DNA from: Chaunax sp. Z400
Taxonomy: Eukaryota > Chordata > Actinopteri > Lophiiformes > Chaunacidae
Reading direction: 5' to 3'
Assembly: GCA_037577475.1 (NCBI GenBank)
Contig: CM075187.1
Coordinates: 20,552,810-20,616,809, forward strand
Length of the DNA stretch: 64,000 nucleotides
Positions 53,870 through 64,000 of the stretch are shown here, one piece after another; positions within the stretch are counted from its first letter, which is position 1; the number at the start of each line of letters is the position of its first letter. The notes under the pieces were generated by a model. That model ran no database searches and had not been told where the DNA came from. It worked only from the letters and a program-made list of their open reading frames with translations. A program made the position numbers and the translations under genes.

Positions 53870-56800
53870 GACTTTTTTTTAAAGGGTTTGGAAGCATCTG
53901 GTATGTTTTAACAAAAAAGTTACATCTATGGATTTTCATCTCTTGTCTCAGTTTGAGCTTAAATCTAAAATGTAGTCGATGTACAGTATATTAATGCAGA
54001 GTGAAAGGCAACAGCTGGAGGAGGATCTCTTGACTTTTAGCTACTGCAGCAGGTAAAAATGTCCACATCCAATACGTCAGGACTGAATTCCCCTCTGCCA
54101 CAGCTGTAAATTCTTATTAAAAAAATGCTACCTGCTAACACACTACTTGTTATTCTAGCATTTTAAATCAAAATGCTAATTGTACACACCGTAATATAAT
54201 TACATGATAAACATTGCAGAAAAACAAACACAAAGTAAGATGCAAGTCTGCACTTATGATGCCCTGAGACCTGGAAAAGCATTTTACTTCTATCTTCATA
54301 CATCATAGAAAAGAAATCATTGTCTAACACATGTAAAACAACCACCATCGGTGATGGAAGAAGTACACTTACTTGAGCATTTCCATACCATAGTGTAAAA
54401 ATACAAGTAAAGGGTCTGCACTCAAAACACATAAAAGTCCAAAAAAGACCCTTAAAATACCAAAAAGGTCATACTATTTGTGAATTATATTATATATATA
54501 TTATATTATATTATATTGTATTAATAATCACATCCTGCAAACTAAAGCTGTGAAAATAAAATGTAGTAAAAAGTACAATATTTGTCTCCAAAATGTAGAG
54601 AAGTATAAAAAAAGCTTGAGTAAAACATCTCAAAATTGTTCTTAGGTACAAATTAAAAGCAGTTACACCAAAACCATAGAAAATCTACCATATCACACCA
54701 AGCATGAGTTTTTTGCCATTTGTTTTTCCGACACTGGCCCTCCTAACAATGGTCATAATTATCTTCTCCAGAGAAGAAAAACATATGGGTACAATAAACC
54801 TGATCTTTCCAGAACCTCCCACCACTGTGTGCTAACCTGCTGCTGTGTCGAGCTCTATTCAGTTTCACTGGTGTGAAAGGTTGAGCAGGAGCAAAGTAAG
54901 GCTCTCACACCTGAACTTATGAAGTGTTTCCTCTGGTTTAAAGAGGCGATGTTTCAAGGGTGTTGCCTCATCCTCGAATGTGTATATGTATATATCTCAG
55001 GGCCTCATTGAGCAACGCAACCTGATGATGAGGAAAGGAGCCGGGTAGAGGGGGAAGAAAACACCTGCCTCACCCCTCCGTCGAACAAAGAGGTTATGTT
55101 CCAGTGAAAAGTCACCATAAACCTGGACATGGACACGCAAACCCTAATCGAACTAATCCAGAGGTGTCCCGTCTTCTCTGAAGTTGCTGCCAAAAGACTC
55201 CCCACCCACTCTATATTCTTCACTCCCCCACTGAGCTCAGGCCTGCTGGTGTCTCAGCACATCATCTTCAGGGGTCAAAAAATAAAGTGTGCACAAAAAG
55301 AGAGGTGATTCGGTGTGCTGCCAGATTTTCAGGCCTTGCATGTTTGCAGATAATATGAGATTCCTCCGGACAAGGTCTCCTCTTACCGAATTTAAATGAC
55401 ATGATGGAAGGCTGTCAAGTGCAAACCAGCAGGCATCTCTGTTGGAGGAAAAAAGTTTGTAGCTTCTCGAATGGAAAGAAGAGCAGCACTCTCCAGGGAA
55501 CAATTTGTCTTGTACTGGAGCCTTTGTGAAGTGCTTTTTAGTATCAGGTGCATCATCTTGAGAACACATCTGACATTCCAGGCTGAATTAGTCTGAATTT
55601 CTCACATAAAAAAAAAAAAGATAGCAGAGCCAGGTGGCTGACTGTTATGCGCACATGCTGAGTAGAACTAAAAGGTTTTGCATGTTTCTGTAAGAGGAAT
55701 GTTTGGGCAATTTTAAAGCAAGGTCATTTTTTACTCACTGCCACAGTTACTTTTAACTGGGGCTGTCAGCAATGGCGCAATTTTTCAGCGACCTGCTCAA
55801 TGTCACACGACAAATTCGTCATCATCATAAGCAACATGAGAAGCAGTTTTCCATAACATTCTTAGGCAATGTTTAAGCTAACATCTCTTTTAGCAGTATA
55901 TCTAATACTAATTCATGAACTTTTAAAAATATAAAATGAAGTAAAATGCTGCATATAGCATTAATCATACTGGATGTTATTTGGCTTTGTTCAGACTGCT
56001 CAAAGAGTAAGTAGATAAGGGTTGAGAGTGCACAAGTCTCATTTGACAAACTGGTCAGGGTGTGAGTTTACACCCTTATTTGAATGTAACTGTATGCTAT
56101 AATAAACACCATATTAATTCTTGAACTTATGTAACTTATGTCACAAACATACAGTACCGAAATCAATCAATCAATCAATCAATCAATTTGCTTAAAAAGT
56201 TTCAAAAGTCTCTTTTTTTCTACAAGTAAAAATATTGGTAATAAAGTTTGGCATGTTGCAACTTGGAAAATTTTAGAAGGCTGAACCTGAAAGGTTTGTT
56301 ATTATACAAACACAGCTGTGTGTTGAATGAGTTTTGACTATCATAGCATAATGGTAATACTCCAGGCAGCAATCAAGTTTCCATTAAAAGTATTTGCTGT
56401 TGCAAATCAGTTGTATATAAACATAAATATATTCTAGCAGGATGTGACTTGACAATAATGGCAAGGATTGAACACATAGTTACTGTTTACACAGCAATAT
56501 CTATGATCACCCAAATTGATCTGTGTTTTTTATATGTTCTGTAATCTTAAATCTTGTTGACACCTACAATGCTAATTACCTATATATTATTATTTGATTA
56601 TGTTTTACTAATGCATGTGAAGATAAGCGTTTGGATAATTAATAATACAATGGTAGCCATTTATTAAATCAATCAATCTGATATTCTTAATGATTCTGCA
56701 AAGCATCTGATGTTAGTAAAATGTGTGAAGATGACAGGAGAAATATTTATCCTCTCCAATTCTGGTGGGCCAGTCAAAATAGGGGATCTAAATCTACAGA

Positions 56801-57270
56801 GAATTATTCTAAATTATAAATGAGATCCAAATATTGCCAAAAATACCAAACAACAACCTAACAAACAACGATAATGATAATGTAAAACAATGTGGAATAA
56901 GATTATTTCACTTTAAAGCAGACTAAAGGTAAATTAAATAGGAAAAACTGCATTTTAAGGCATTAATAGAGTGTTAATATTGTTTCTATCACTGTTATCT
57001 CTCTGTTAGCTGTCCGTCTGGTTTTTGTTTTCCACCTTCAGAATGATAATTGTCCACATGCTGTTGTTCTCTGAGGTATTTCAACATGACTTATGGCTGC
57101 ATCCTGAGATGGGACTTCTCTGCTGGGCCTGGTCCCCCCCCCCCCACACCCTTCCTTGTGTCCATATGGTTTGACTTGGTTACAGCGTGAGTGTGGTAAG
57201 ATACTTGTTAAAATGTGGTATGTGGCGGCTGCACTTGCTGGAACGCTCCTTGAGCTGTCTGGTGTGGGTT
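53870..57270. other. intergenic; simple repeats, nothing coding recognised
   Basis: AT tract at 54485-54517, (AATC)n at 56160-56187, poly(C) at 57134-57145. The open frames in this stretch have no recognisable domain. Confidence 0.5.
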
Positions 57271-57277
57271 TTTTTTC

Positions 57278-57336
57278 TTCACTCCAGGGGGAAACAATAC
57301 GTTCATGATGAACGTATTGTTTCCCCCTGGAGTGAA
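57278..57336. repeat. perfect 59-nt palindrome (29-nt arms, 1-nt centre)
   Basis: Left arm 57278-57306 (starts TTCACTCCAGGGGGAAACAA) and right arm 57308-57336 are exact reverse complements, separated by a single G at 57307. It is not part of any repeat I recognise and is not coding. Confidence 0.95.
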
Positions 57337-57339
57337 TGA

Positions 57340-58540
57340 GGTTGTAACATGAAAAATGAGCAGGAAGTCAGAAATGTATTATTTAATATGGACACAACCT
57401 TTATCTGTTGATCACATAAAAAGGTTGGCCAACAAGTGTCTGGGCAAGAAAAAGAAACACTTTGGGGTTGGGGTGAAACAAATGAACTTAAATGTGAATT
57501 ACAATTTTTTAGAAAATGCAAATTCTCACTTAATCAAGTGTTTAACACAAAATAAACACATATTTACATATTTATTTGTTAGCATCTACATTCTACTTAA
57601 AAAAACTATATCATATTTGATATTCATCTATTTTACTTTTAATTAAACCTGTGCCCACTTAAAGGCAGCAAATTGAGCTGAATACACAACACTGACATAT
57701 CGTTTCCTTATAAAGATGATATGGTAAATGTAAGTCTATTATTCACTGTGCTTTATTCTTTTTGTCTCCACTAAGTAGCCCACTTTAGTAACTAAATGCT
57801 CCCATGTATTCACCAGCAAGTCAGCAACTTGGTCTGTTCAGGTGTTCAGTGCTGAGCAGGTACAGTGCAGAGTACAGCAGATGTTAACAGCTTTACACTG
57901 AAAACAGCAGCCTGACGCAGACACAGGATTGATTACAATGATGAAAGTGGTCCAAAAAAATTTAAATGTAATTTAGAGAACCAAACTAAAGAGCTAAAAG
58001 CTGCTGAAATGAAAGTAAGTCAGGTGATAGCTCACTAAGAGATAAGCAGACAGGGTAGCAGTGTCTCACAGCTAACCCATGCTTTTTTGCTCGACATGTT
58101 TTCCCAAATATTTTTCAATCAATCACACTTGTAGATTTGAGTCTCTAGCTGAGTTTCAATTCAGGGGCCGCGTCCTTCGAAGGTTGCATTTGAAGACCCA
58201 ATGCGTCACAGCAGCACAACAACCCATGTCGAAGAAACCTTCAAATGCGGCCCACAAATACAGCCCCCTTTTCCAAGGCCACAAAGGATCCATGCATTGG
58301 CCCACCATATAACAAGATTCAGGGTGCATCGAGATGTTTAGATTTTTCCCTCCCAAAACAGAGAGAACCAGCATAATGTTACCCCTCAGCAGCTGAGTCC
58401 AGAAGGTGAAGCATCTCAATTTCTTATTTTGAAAAACGAAAAACAAACAAATAAATAAAATGTTTGGCTCCATTTTTGTTACTATTACTACTGCTTCCTA
58501 CTACAACTGTTTTAATTGCAACAATTTTTATTACTACTAC
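57340..58540. other. intergenic; nothing recognised
   Basis: AT-rich sequence with no recognisable gene or repeat. Confidence 0.45.
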
Positions 58541-58547
58541 TATTGTG

Positions 58548-58702
58548 TGACAGAGACAGCTGAAGTGGAAACAGGAAATGTAGGAAAGAGCGAGGGGAAG
58601 ACATGCCGCGAAGGGCCACGGGCGGTATAGAACCCAAAGCCGCCGCTAGAGGACTGTAGCCTATGGGGCCCATGTTCTACTGACTAACCTAAACGCGCCC
58701 CT
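58548..58702 (-). mobile_element. tRNA-derived SINE, copy 2
   Basis: Read on the minus strand: AGGGGCGCGTTTAGGTTAGT (A-box region, degenerate), GGCTACAGTCCTCTAG, then GGGTTCTATACC (a degenerate B box of the GGTTCGAATCC type) and CATGTCTTCCCCTCG. Same family as 28395-28540, better preserved in the middle. Confidence 0.7.
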
Positions 58703-58709
58703 GAAATTC

Positions 58710-60420
58710 TTTTATTACTACGACACCACAGCTTTTAGTACGACTACTTCTAATACACAGCTTTTATTATGACTTTTACGACTAATCAATCAAACCAACA
58801 CTTGACTTACATTTGTTGACTTAGAGCCTGACTAATGTAGACTATATAAGACTATAAGTGGACCTTTGTCCTATAGGTCACTGATTCAGTTTTACTTTCA
58901 GGAAAAAGGACATATGATTCTTAATAAGACACTTTGAGGCAACGTGGAACAATGTCCAACTTATATAAATAAAATAACATCACTTTATACATAATACTAA
59001 AATACTTATACATTTACTAAAGGAGAATATTTGTGCACTTCTGTTATAGTTTCTCAGAAGGCTCTCTATAGAGAACTACCTTGAAAGAAATGCATACACA
59101 TTTGAACCAGATCCACAAATGAGTCAATCTGATCTGACATTTGGTCTGAGTAGAACATTACTCATTTCTGCAGGGTTCTGGCACAATTCAAACTATTGGT
59201 CTGTAGAGACTAATTGTTTGGGCCTAACTGTCCTCCTCCTTCCTTTAAACATCATCTGGAGCAGAATCAGCCTGAGACAACTTATTGGCTCTGCTCGCTC
59301 CGATTAGTTCAGAAGGGCTGACACCCAGATCAAATCACATTTATGATCCATTTCCAATGTTTTCTTTTTCCTTTCTTTCCTCCCCTTTCTTACTTCACAT
59401 CAACTCATAATATCCTAACAAAGTCATTCTTTGATGGCGGCATTTCTCATGACTCATGTAAAATGTCTCCGCAGTGAGGGAGAGGTGGGAACCGTGAAGG
59501 CAAAAATTTGAGGAGGCTGAGTTCGAAACTGACAAACTCATCAAGCTCATTCATCTTGTCAGATGTAAGTGCAGAGGATGCCAAGAAGAGAACATCTCAC
59601 ACTCACTCATCTTTCTTAACACACTCATATCAGATAACGGGTTTCATCTGGTATCCACTGAGAATTTTAACAAATTTCTTGAATGTTCTTGACTTCTTGA
59701 TCATTAAAATTATGTTTACGCCTCATTATGACCAATTTCAGTCTAATTATCAAACCGGTAGCTAATATTACCTTAAAAAGTAAAAGGTGAGACCTCAGTG
59801 AAGAAAACTTGCCAAAACATGTCAAGCTATCTAGATGCCCGGCAAAGTCAGCAGCTATACAGTAGCAACAGCAGCTTCAGGCAACAGAAGAAGGACAAGT
59901 TCATTTACTGAGAGCACTTAACATTGACAGGAGACAAATGAGTTGGGATATGATTGAAATGAAATGAGCTTGGTTGTGATTGAGGACTTGATATGACTAA
60001 ACTGTATGACTAACTATGAAGGCAGGAGGGAGGTAGGATGGAGAGGGTGTTGAAAATGTTATAACTCTTTGTGTTTATGTTATGTGCTTCATTTTGCATT
60101 TTATGCATGATTGGTGCCATAAAAACAAAGTTCATTAGTATTTTCTTAGGTTTTCTCCAAGTGAAGTGACTTCAACTTATTTTTATAAGTCATTATTTTT
60201 GATATACTGTCATTAATCCAGTATTTGTTTATTACAAATTAATGGTTATTTTTATGTCTGGTCATTTGCATGAACCAGCCTTCATGGGTCATTATTCATT
60301 AGTTGCATCAATGCTTACCTACCAGCATGCAACAGCACATTATACCAACCTCAAGTAATTTCCACTCATTCTTTAAAAAAGAACAAAGATAAAACAATAT
60401 TATACAATATAAAACTAGAG
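58710..60420. other. intergenic; one candidate conserved block
   Basis: About 59195-59345 and 59400-59500 are less AT-rich and could be regulatory. No coding feature recognised. Confidence 0.4.
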
Positions 60421-60424
60421 GGTC

Positions 60425-60665
60425 ACTCAATAGAATGCATACCTCCACCAAGGCCCAAGAGTCCCTTATCATTAAATCACATTAAATCCAAAATCCAATA
60501 AGACATGTGCACCATCAAAATGACTGCCCTCAGGGTTCTGTTCAAGTTTTAAAAAAATAAATAAATATGGATCCACTTTCTAGTGGATCTACTCCACCAT
60601 TCAAAGTTCCATTTTTCCCCTCTGTTCCACCAAGTTTCATGAAAATCTGTCATGGGGTTTGTGTG
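60425..60665 (-). repeat. teleost dispersed repeat (GCCAAGGAGGT family), reverse orientation
   Basis: GCATACCTCCACCAAGGCCC at its left end is the reverse complement of the family head; CACCAAGTTTCATGAAAATC TGTCATGGGGTTTGTGTGTA ATT near its right end is the reverse complement of the body. Compare 5305-5500 and 61235-61350. Confidence 0.6.
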
Positions 60666-60734
60666 TAATTGACAACAAAGTTCCAAAAAGACCTATTTAG
60701 CAATGTTTTAAAAAGCAGAAATTGTTTCTCACAT

Positions 60735-61180
60735 AGTCAAGGCTCTCTCAGTGAGGGGCTACATGAGTAACGTAATCGTCATTCCAAGCCAATCAGAGGC
60801 AGATTAGGATCATAGCGTCGCCATAGTAGGATTCGTAAATTTGCTTGGCGAGGTTTGCACTCTCCCAGTTTTATAAGAGTAGCATTTTCTATAGGCCTAT
60901 GTTTTATTCACCTGGGACACTCCCTGTTCATATTAACTGCTCAACTCAACTTTCTCTTTTTAACAAACTGCAGTTTTTGTTTTTTGTTTTGTTTTTTTGT
61001 ATGTCTTGTATGACTGTCTTGTATGACAGAATCACCACATTCGTGCAAATACTTTCCAAGTTAATCATGTAGGCTCTCACTTAAAGATCCTTGACTGCGT
61101 GAGAAACGTCATTGTCATACAAAACCAATCAGAATCAGAGCAGGTCATGGCATCGTAGGAATCGTAAAAAAAAAAAAAAC
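60735..61180 (+). repeat. diverged local direct duplication (two about 100-bp copies)
   Basis: 60765-60840 (AACGTAATCGTCATTCCAAG CCAATCAGAGGCAG, then CATAGCGTCGCCATAGTAGG ATTCGTAAA) matches 61105-61169 (AACGTCATTGTCATACAAAA CCAATCAGAATCAG, then CATGGCATCGTAGGAATCGT AAA), offset about 335 bp, same strand. Probably parts of two neighbouring repeat insertions or a tandem duplication. Confidence 0.6.
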
Positions 61181-61234
61181 AATCCTGTATCCATACCATC
61201 TTCCATAGAATCCTCAGATTCTAATCACCTGATC

Positions 61235-61350
61235 CCCTCCCCATCGCCCAACTTTGCACAAAATTTCATTGAAATCGGTTACAAGCACACACACATACAC
61301 ACAAACAAACAACTTAATCCAATTCTCATTGGCAGAGATGATGAAATTTG
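61235..61350 (-). repeat. teleost dispersed repeat fragment, reverse orientation
   Basis: CCAACTTTGCACAAAATTTC ATTGAAATCGGTTACAAG, then a CACACA tract and CAAACAAACAAC, then CATTGGCAGAGATGATGAAA. Same layout as the reverse complement of the repeat at 5305-5500. Confidence 0.45.
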
Positions 61351-61399
61351 TCCGTTTTAGATTTGATATGACCATCGACCAGTGGGTAGCAGAGTGCTG

Positions 61400-64000
61400 C
61401 AACTTTTGTCTCCTTAATACATATGATTTGGGCAGGAAAACACTGTGATGCCTTCTTCCTTTTTAAGTGGGACTGGCTTTGTTACCTTTTAAAATCTCAT
61501 TTTCTTACAGCATCTCATCGTATCTGGACATAGTCCCACCAGTTTTGCAAAAATCAGCTTATTTCAAGTATTTCTGTTTAGTCACAATGTCCATTTCTAA
61601 AATGAAAAATCCTACAATACTGGGAACAGCCCTGGGCAAGAATAATTTTATTGGTATTTTATAAAAAATAAAACATGAAGTGTGAAATAGAGAATTGTCT
61701 ATGTGTTTTTTGGCAGCACAAAAGGCCTTGGCCCGGTCCATGATTTGGGATTCACAAAACTTTATAGAACAAAAAATGTAAAAGGGTGAGGTTTATGAGG
61801 TAGCTATAACATGAGGGTTCACAGTGTCATGTCAGTAGGTGATAAAGGAAATTTTACTAAATTAAACAGCCAAGATGTTTCACACAATCATTTTCAGAAA
61901 GGCCAGATATGAAGAAAAACTGGTCTAAATGCAACACATGTGGTTCGGAGTCTTTCTCCATGGTGTGTGCTGGTCCTCTACCCTGTTATCTCCTGGGGCT
62001 CGTTGTAGCAGTCCATCTCTTTCATGGATTAGCAAATCAATCCGCTGCTGTCATTTTGAGGATTCCATAGCAGAAGGGCCGGGCGGTGTGAAACGACACC
62101 TTAAGTTGAGGGGAAAAACACTGTAGCTTGGCCTCTGATGAGTTTCACCTCCCTCACAGCAGTTGTTCAGACACTCAAACACACATACTGCCTGCTGTCC
62201 CTCCTCCCATGACCACATCATGACCTCATTCCAGTCACCTGCTGCTGAGACCGTGGCTAACCTGCCCTCCTAACCGGAAAATCAGCCGCCTTTTTACAAA
62301 CGCTCCCTGAAGCTGCACAGGTCAAAATGCTACTTGGATGGATACATGCCTTAACTTTTTGACATGTTTGTGCACCAAAACAGTGGGTATAAATTGTTTT
62401 GGCTTGTAAAAGAAAAGTAGGGAGCTTTAGTTGAATGCAAATCTGAGACCAGCAAGTCACAGCTCAGATTTGTGACTGAGAGAACCGTTGATTTCTTGGA
62501 GCTCAGGATTGAATGAAAACCAGCTTGCAAAGTTACATCCTGTACAAGGAACAAAGAATGAAACTGAACGAGCCCCATGGGATTCCTTGGCCACTCTTAA
62601 ACATTTGGAACATTTATGCTGCTTTAAATTTCTTTTTTTTTTAAGAAACATCTTCCCCTTGATATTTGGCCTGTCAAATGAATTTTGTTTGCCAGAACAA
62701 TTCTGCTCTCTATTGTGAATACCTTTTAAGTACATATGGGGATTTTGTGGCTGCAGTATTATGTTTCGAGATGCAATTTATTACAGACTCAAAAAGGACG
62801 CTTGAAATAGGTCAGTCGCTTCAGTGGAGGGATGACTTGTGCTCACGCTGTTAAAGCTTTTGAAAGGGATAGAGTGTAAATGTTATGTGCTGATTATATG
62901 AGCTGTGCTGAGAAAGGAACTAGGAGCGATGGATTCAGCATGATGATGAAAACGTTAAATTCCTGCACACCTCTAAACGCCTCAAACCCCAACATCAAAA
63001 TTATTTTTTGTAACCATAAGTTAATTCTCAAAGTGCTCCCTGACTATTTTAACTGCTAATAGCAGTGCCGGGCAGCTCAGGCCATAGTGGCAATTCCCAT
63101 GAAATCTCCCGATATTTCTTTCATTTGTTCTCCGTCCACAATTAGTCGTGGTCAGGCTGATCAAAGGCAGCGGTCGGGCAGTTGCATGTGAACCGGCGTC
63201 CACTTGCAATGACATCCACAAACCAGAATGAAATATGAAATATCAAGTTTCTACGGATGTATGGACTTGTAAAAAAAAGAATCTGAGGAATAGGAGGGTT
63301 TTCACACTGGGTAATGTGAAACATTTGGTGCAGATTGTAAGCCTCAGTAGAGGGAAGAGGAGAGCCAAAATCTGTCTGGCAGTAAAACCAGAAGCAGGCA
63401 GAAGTTAAAACAACTGCAGTCGCTGAGTACTGTTGATTTAGACGTCATTAGGCTTCTTGGTGCACAACATAACATGCTGCTGTTGTGTGCTTTAGAAAAA
63501 AAAGCATATGCTATTCACAGTGCCAGCCAAAAAAACAACAACAACAAAAAAAAAACACAGAAACAAAACAGATTTCTGGAATCTGTTCTCCATGCAGCTG
63601 TTGATGCATCCCAAAAGAATAAAAAAACATGAATGCACAAAAAAATGTGCGACTACATGCTGTGTTTGTCAAATGTCTTTGTTGCAACATATCAGAAACA
63701 ACAGATTTTCAGAAACAGACATGCCTTTTCATAAAATATTTTTTGTGCAAATTTACAAAAATCTTTTTCCCAGTTTTCCAGCAAAAACTTGTAGAAGTCC
63801 AAAAATATTCAATCTCCGAACAAGGCAAAACAGCACGTGAAGCAGTTGGAATTATGAACACTGAATACTGTAGGCCACAATATTTTTGCAATGTGGTGTT
63901 TACTAAAAGAACAACAACCAAAAGATGACCTCTGACCTAAATTTAACTATGTAATCATCAAGTAAATAAATGTAAATGTTGAATTAACATAAATAACATC
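61400..64000. other. intergenic to window end; one candidate regulatory block
   Basis: No gene recognised. 63060-63210 (GCCGGGCAGCTCAGG, later GCTGATCAAAGGCAGCGG, a TCF/LEF-like site) is less AT-rich. Short A-rich tracts at about 63530-63560. Confidence 0.45.

Noticed and set aside
1..64000. CRISPR array, operon, phage or other prokaryotic system
   Set aside because: No regularly spaced repeats with unique spacers and no dense coding; the sequence is vertebrate intronic and intergenic DNA.

Overview
The window is vertebrate nuclear DNA, almost certainly from a ray-finned (percomorph-like) fish. It holds one multi-exon gene with canonical GT-AG introns, plus teleost-type dispersed repeats and abundant microsatellites. 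There are no bacterial-style operons, no CRISPR array and no rRNA.

Left half (1 to about 32.5 kb): the 5' four-fifths or more of smarca2 (BRM), the ATPase of BAF/SWI-SNF chromatin remodelling complexes, on the minus strand. I could place 28 coding exons (31395 down to 845). Their reading phases join without a break into about 1,420 residues in the order QLQ, polyglutamine, HSA, BRK, DEXH ATPase lobe 1, helicase lobe 2, SnAC, AT-hook. The gene runs off the left edge, so the bromodomain and C-terminal tail are missing. A likely 5'UTR exon (low end 32380) and a promoter (about 32.5 kb) lie upstream. Many residues point to SMARCA2 rather than SMARCA4, but one small proline-rich exon (28072-28173) matches a segment that human SMARCA4 has and the human SMARCA2 isoform I remember lacks. 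Introns carry a Tc1-like relic, a MITE with GGGCCC termini, a probable Gypsy-type LTR, a tRNA-derived SINE and simple repeats.

Right half (about 32.6 to 64 kb): no protein-coding gene, tRNA or rRNA recognised. In vertebrates smarca2 usually lies next to dmrt2 on its 5' side across a gene-poor interval, so this is most simply read as part of that interval (inference; no dmrt2 sequence is visible). It contains a 5'-truncated LINE relic, a second SINE, several common teleost repeats, a perfect 59-nt palindrome, a POU-octamer pair just upstream of smarca2, and several compositionally distinctive blocks that could be conserved regulatory elements.

I did not find a new multi-gene system. The points most worth checking are the SMARCA4-like exon, the single-codon deletion in lobe 2, the palindrome, and the candidate regulatory blocks.
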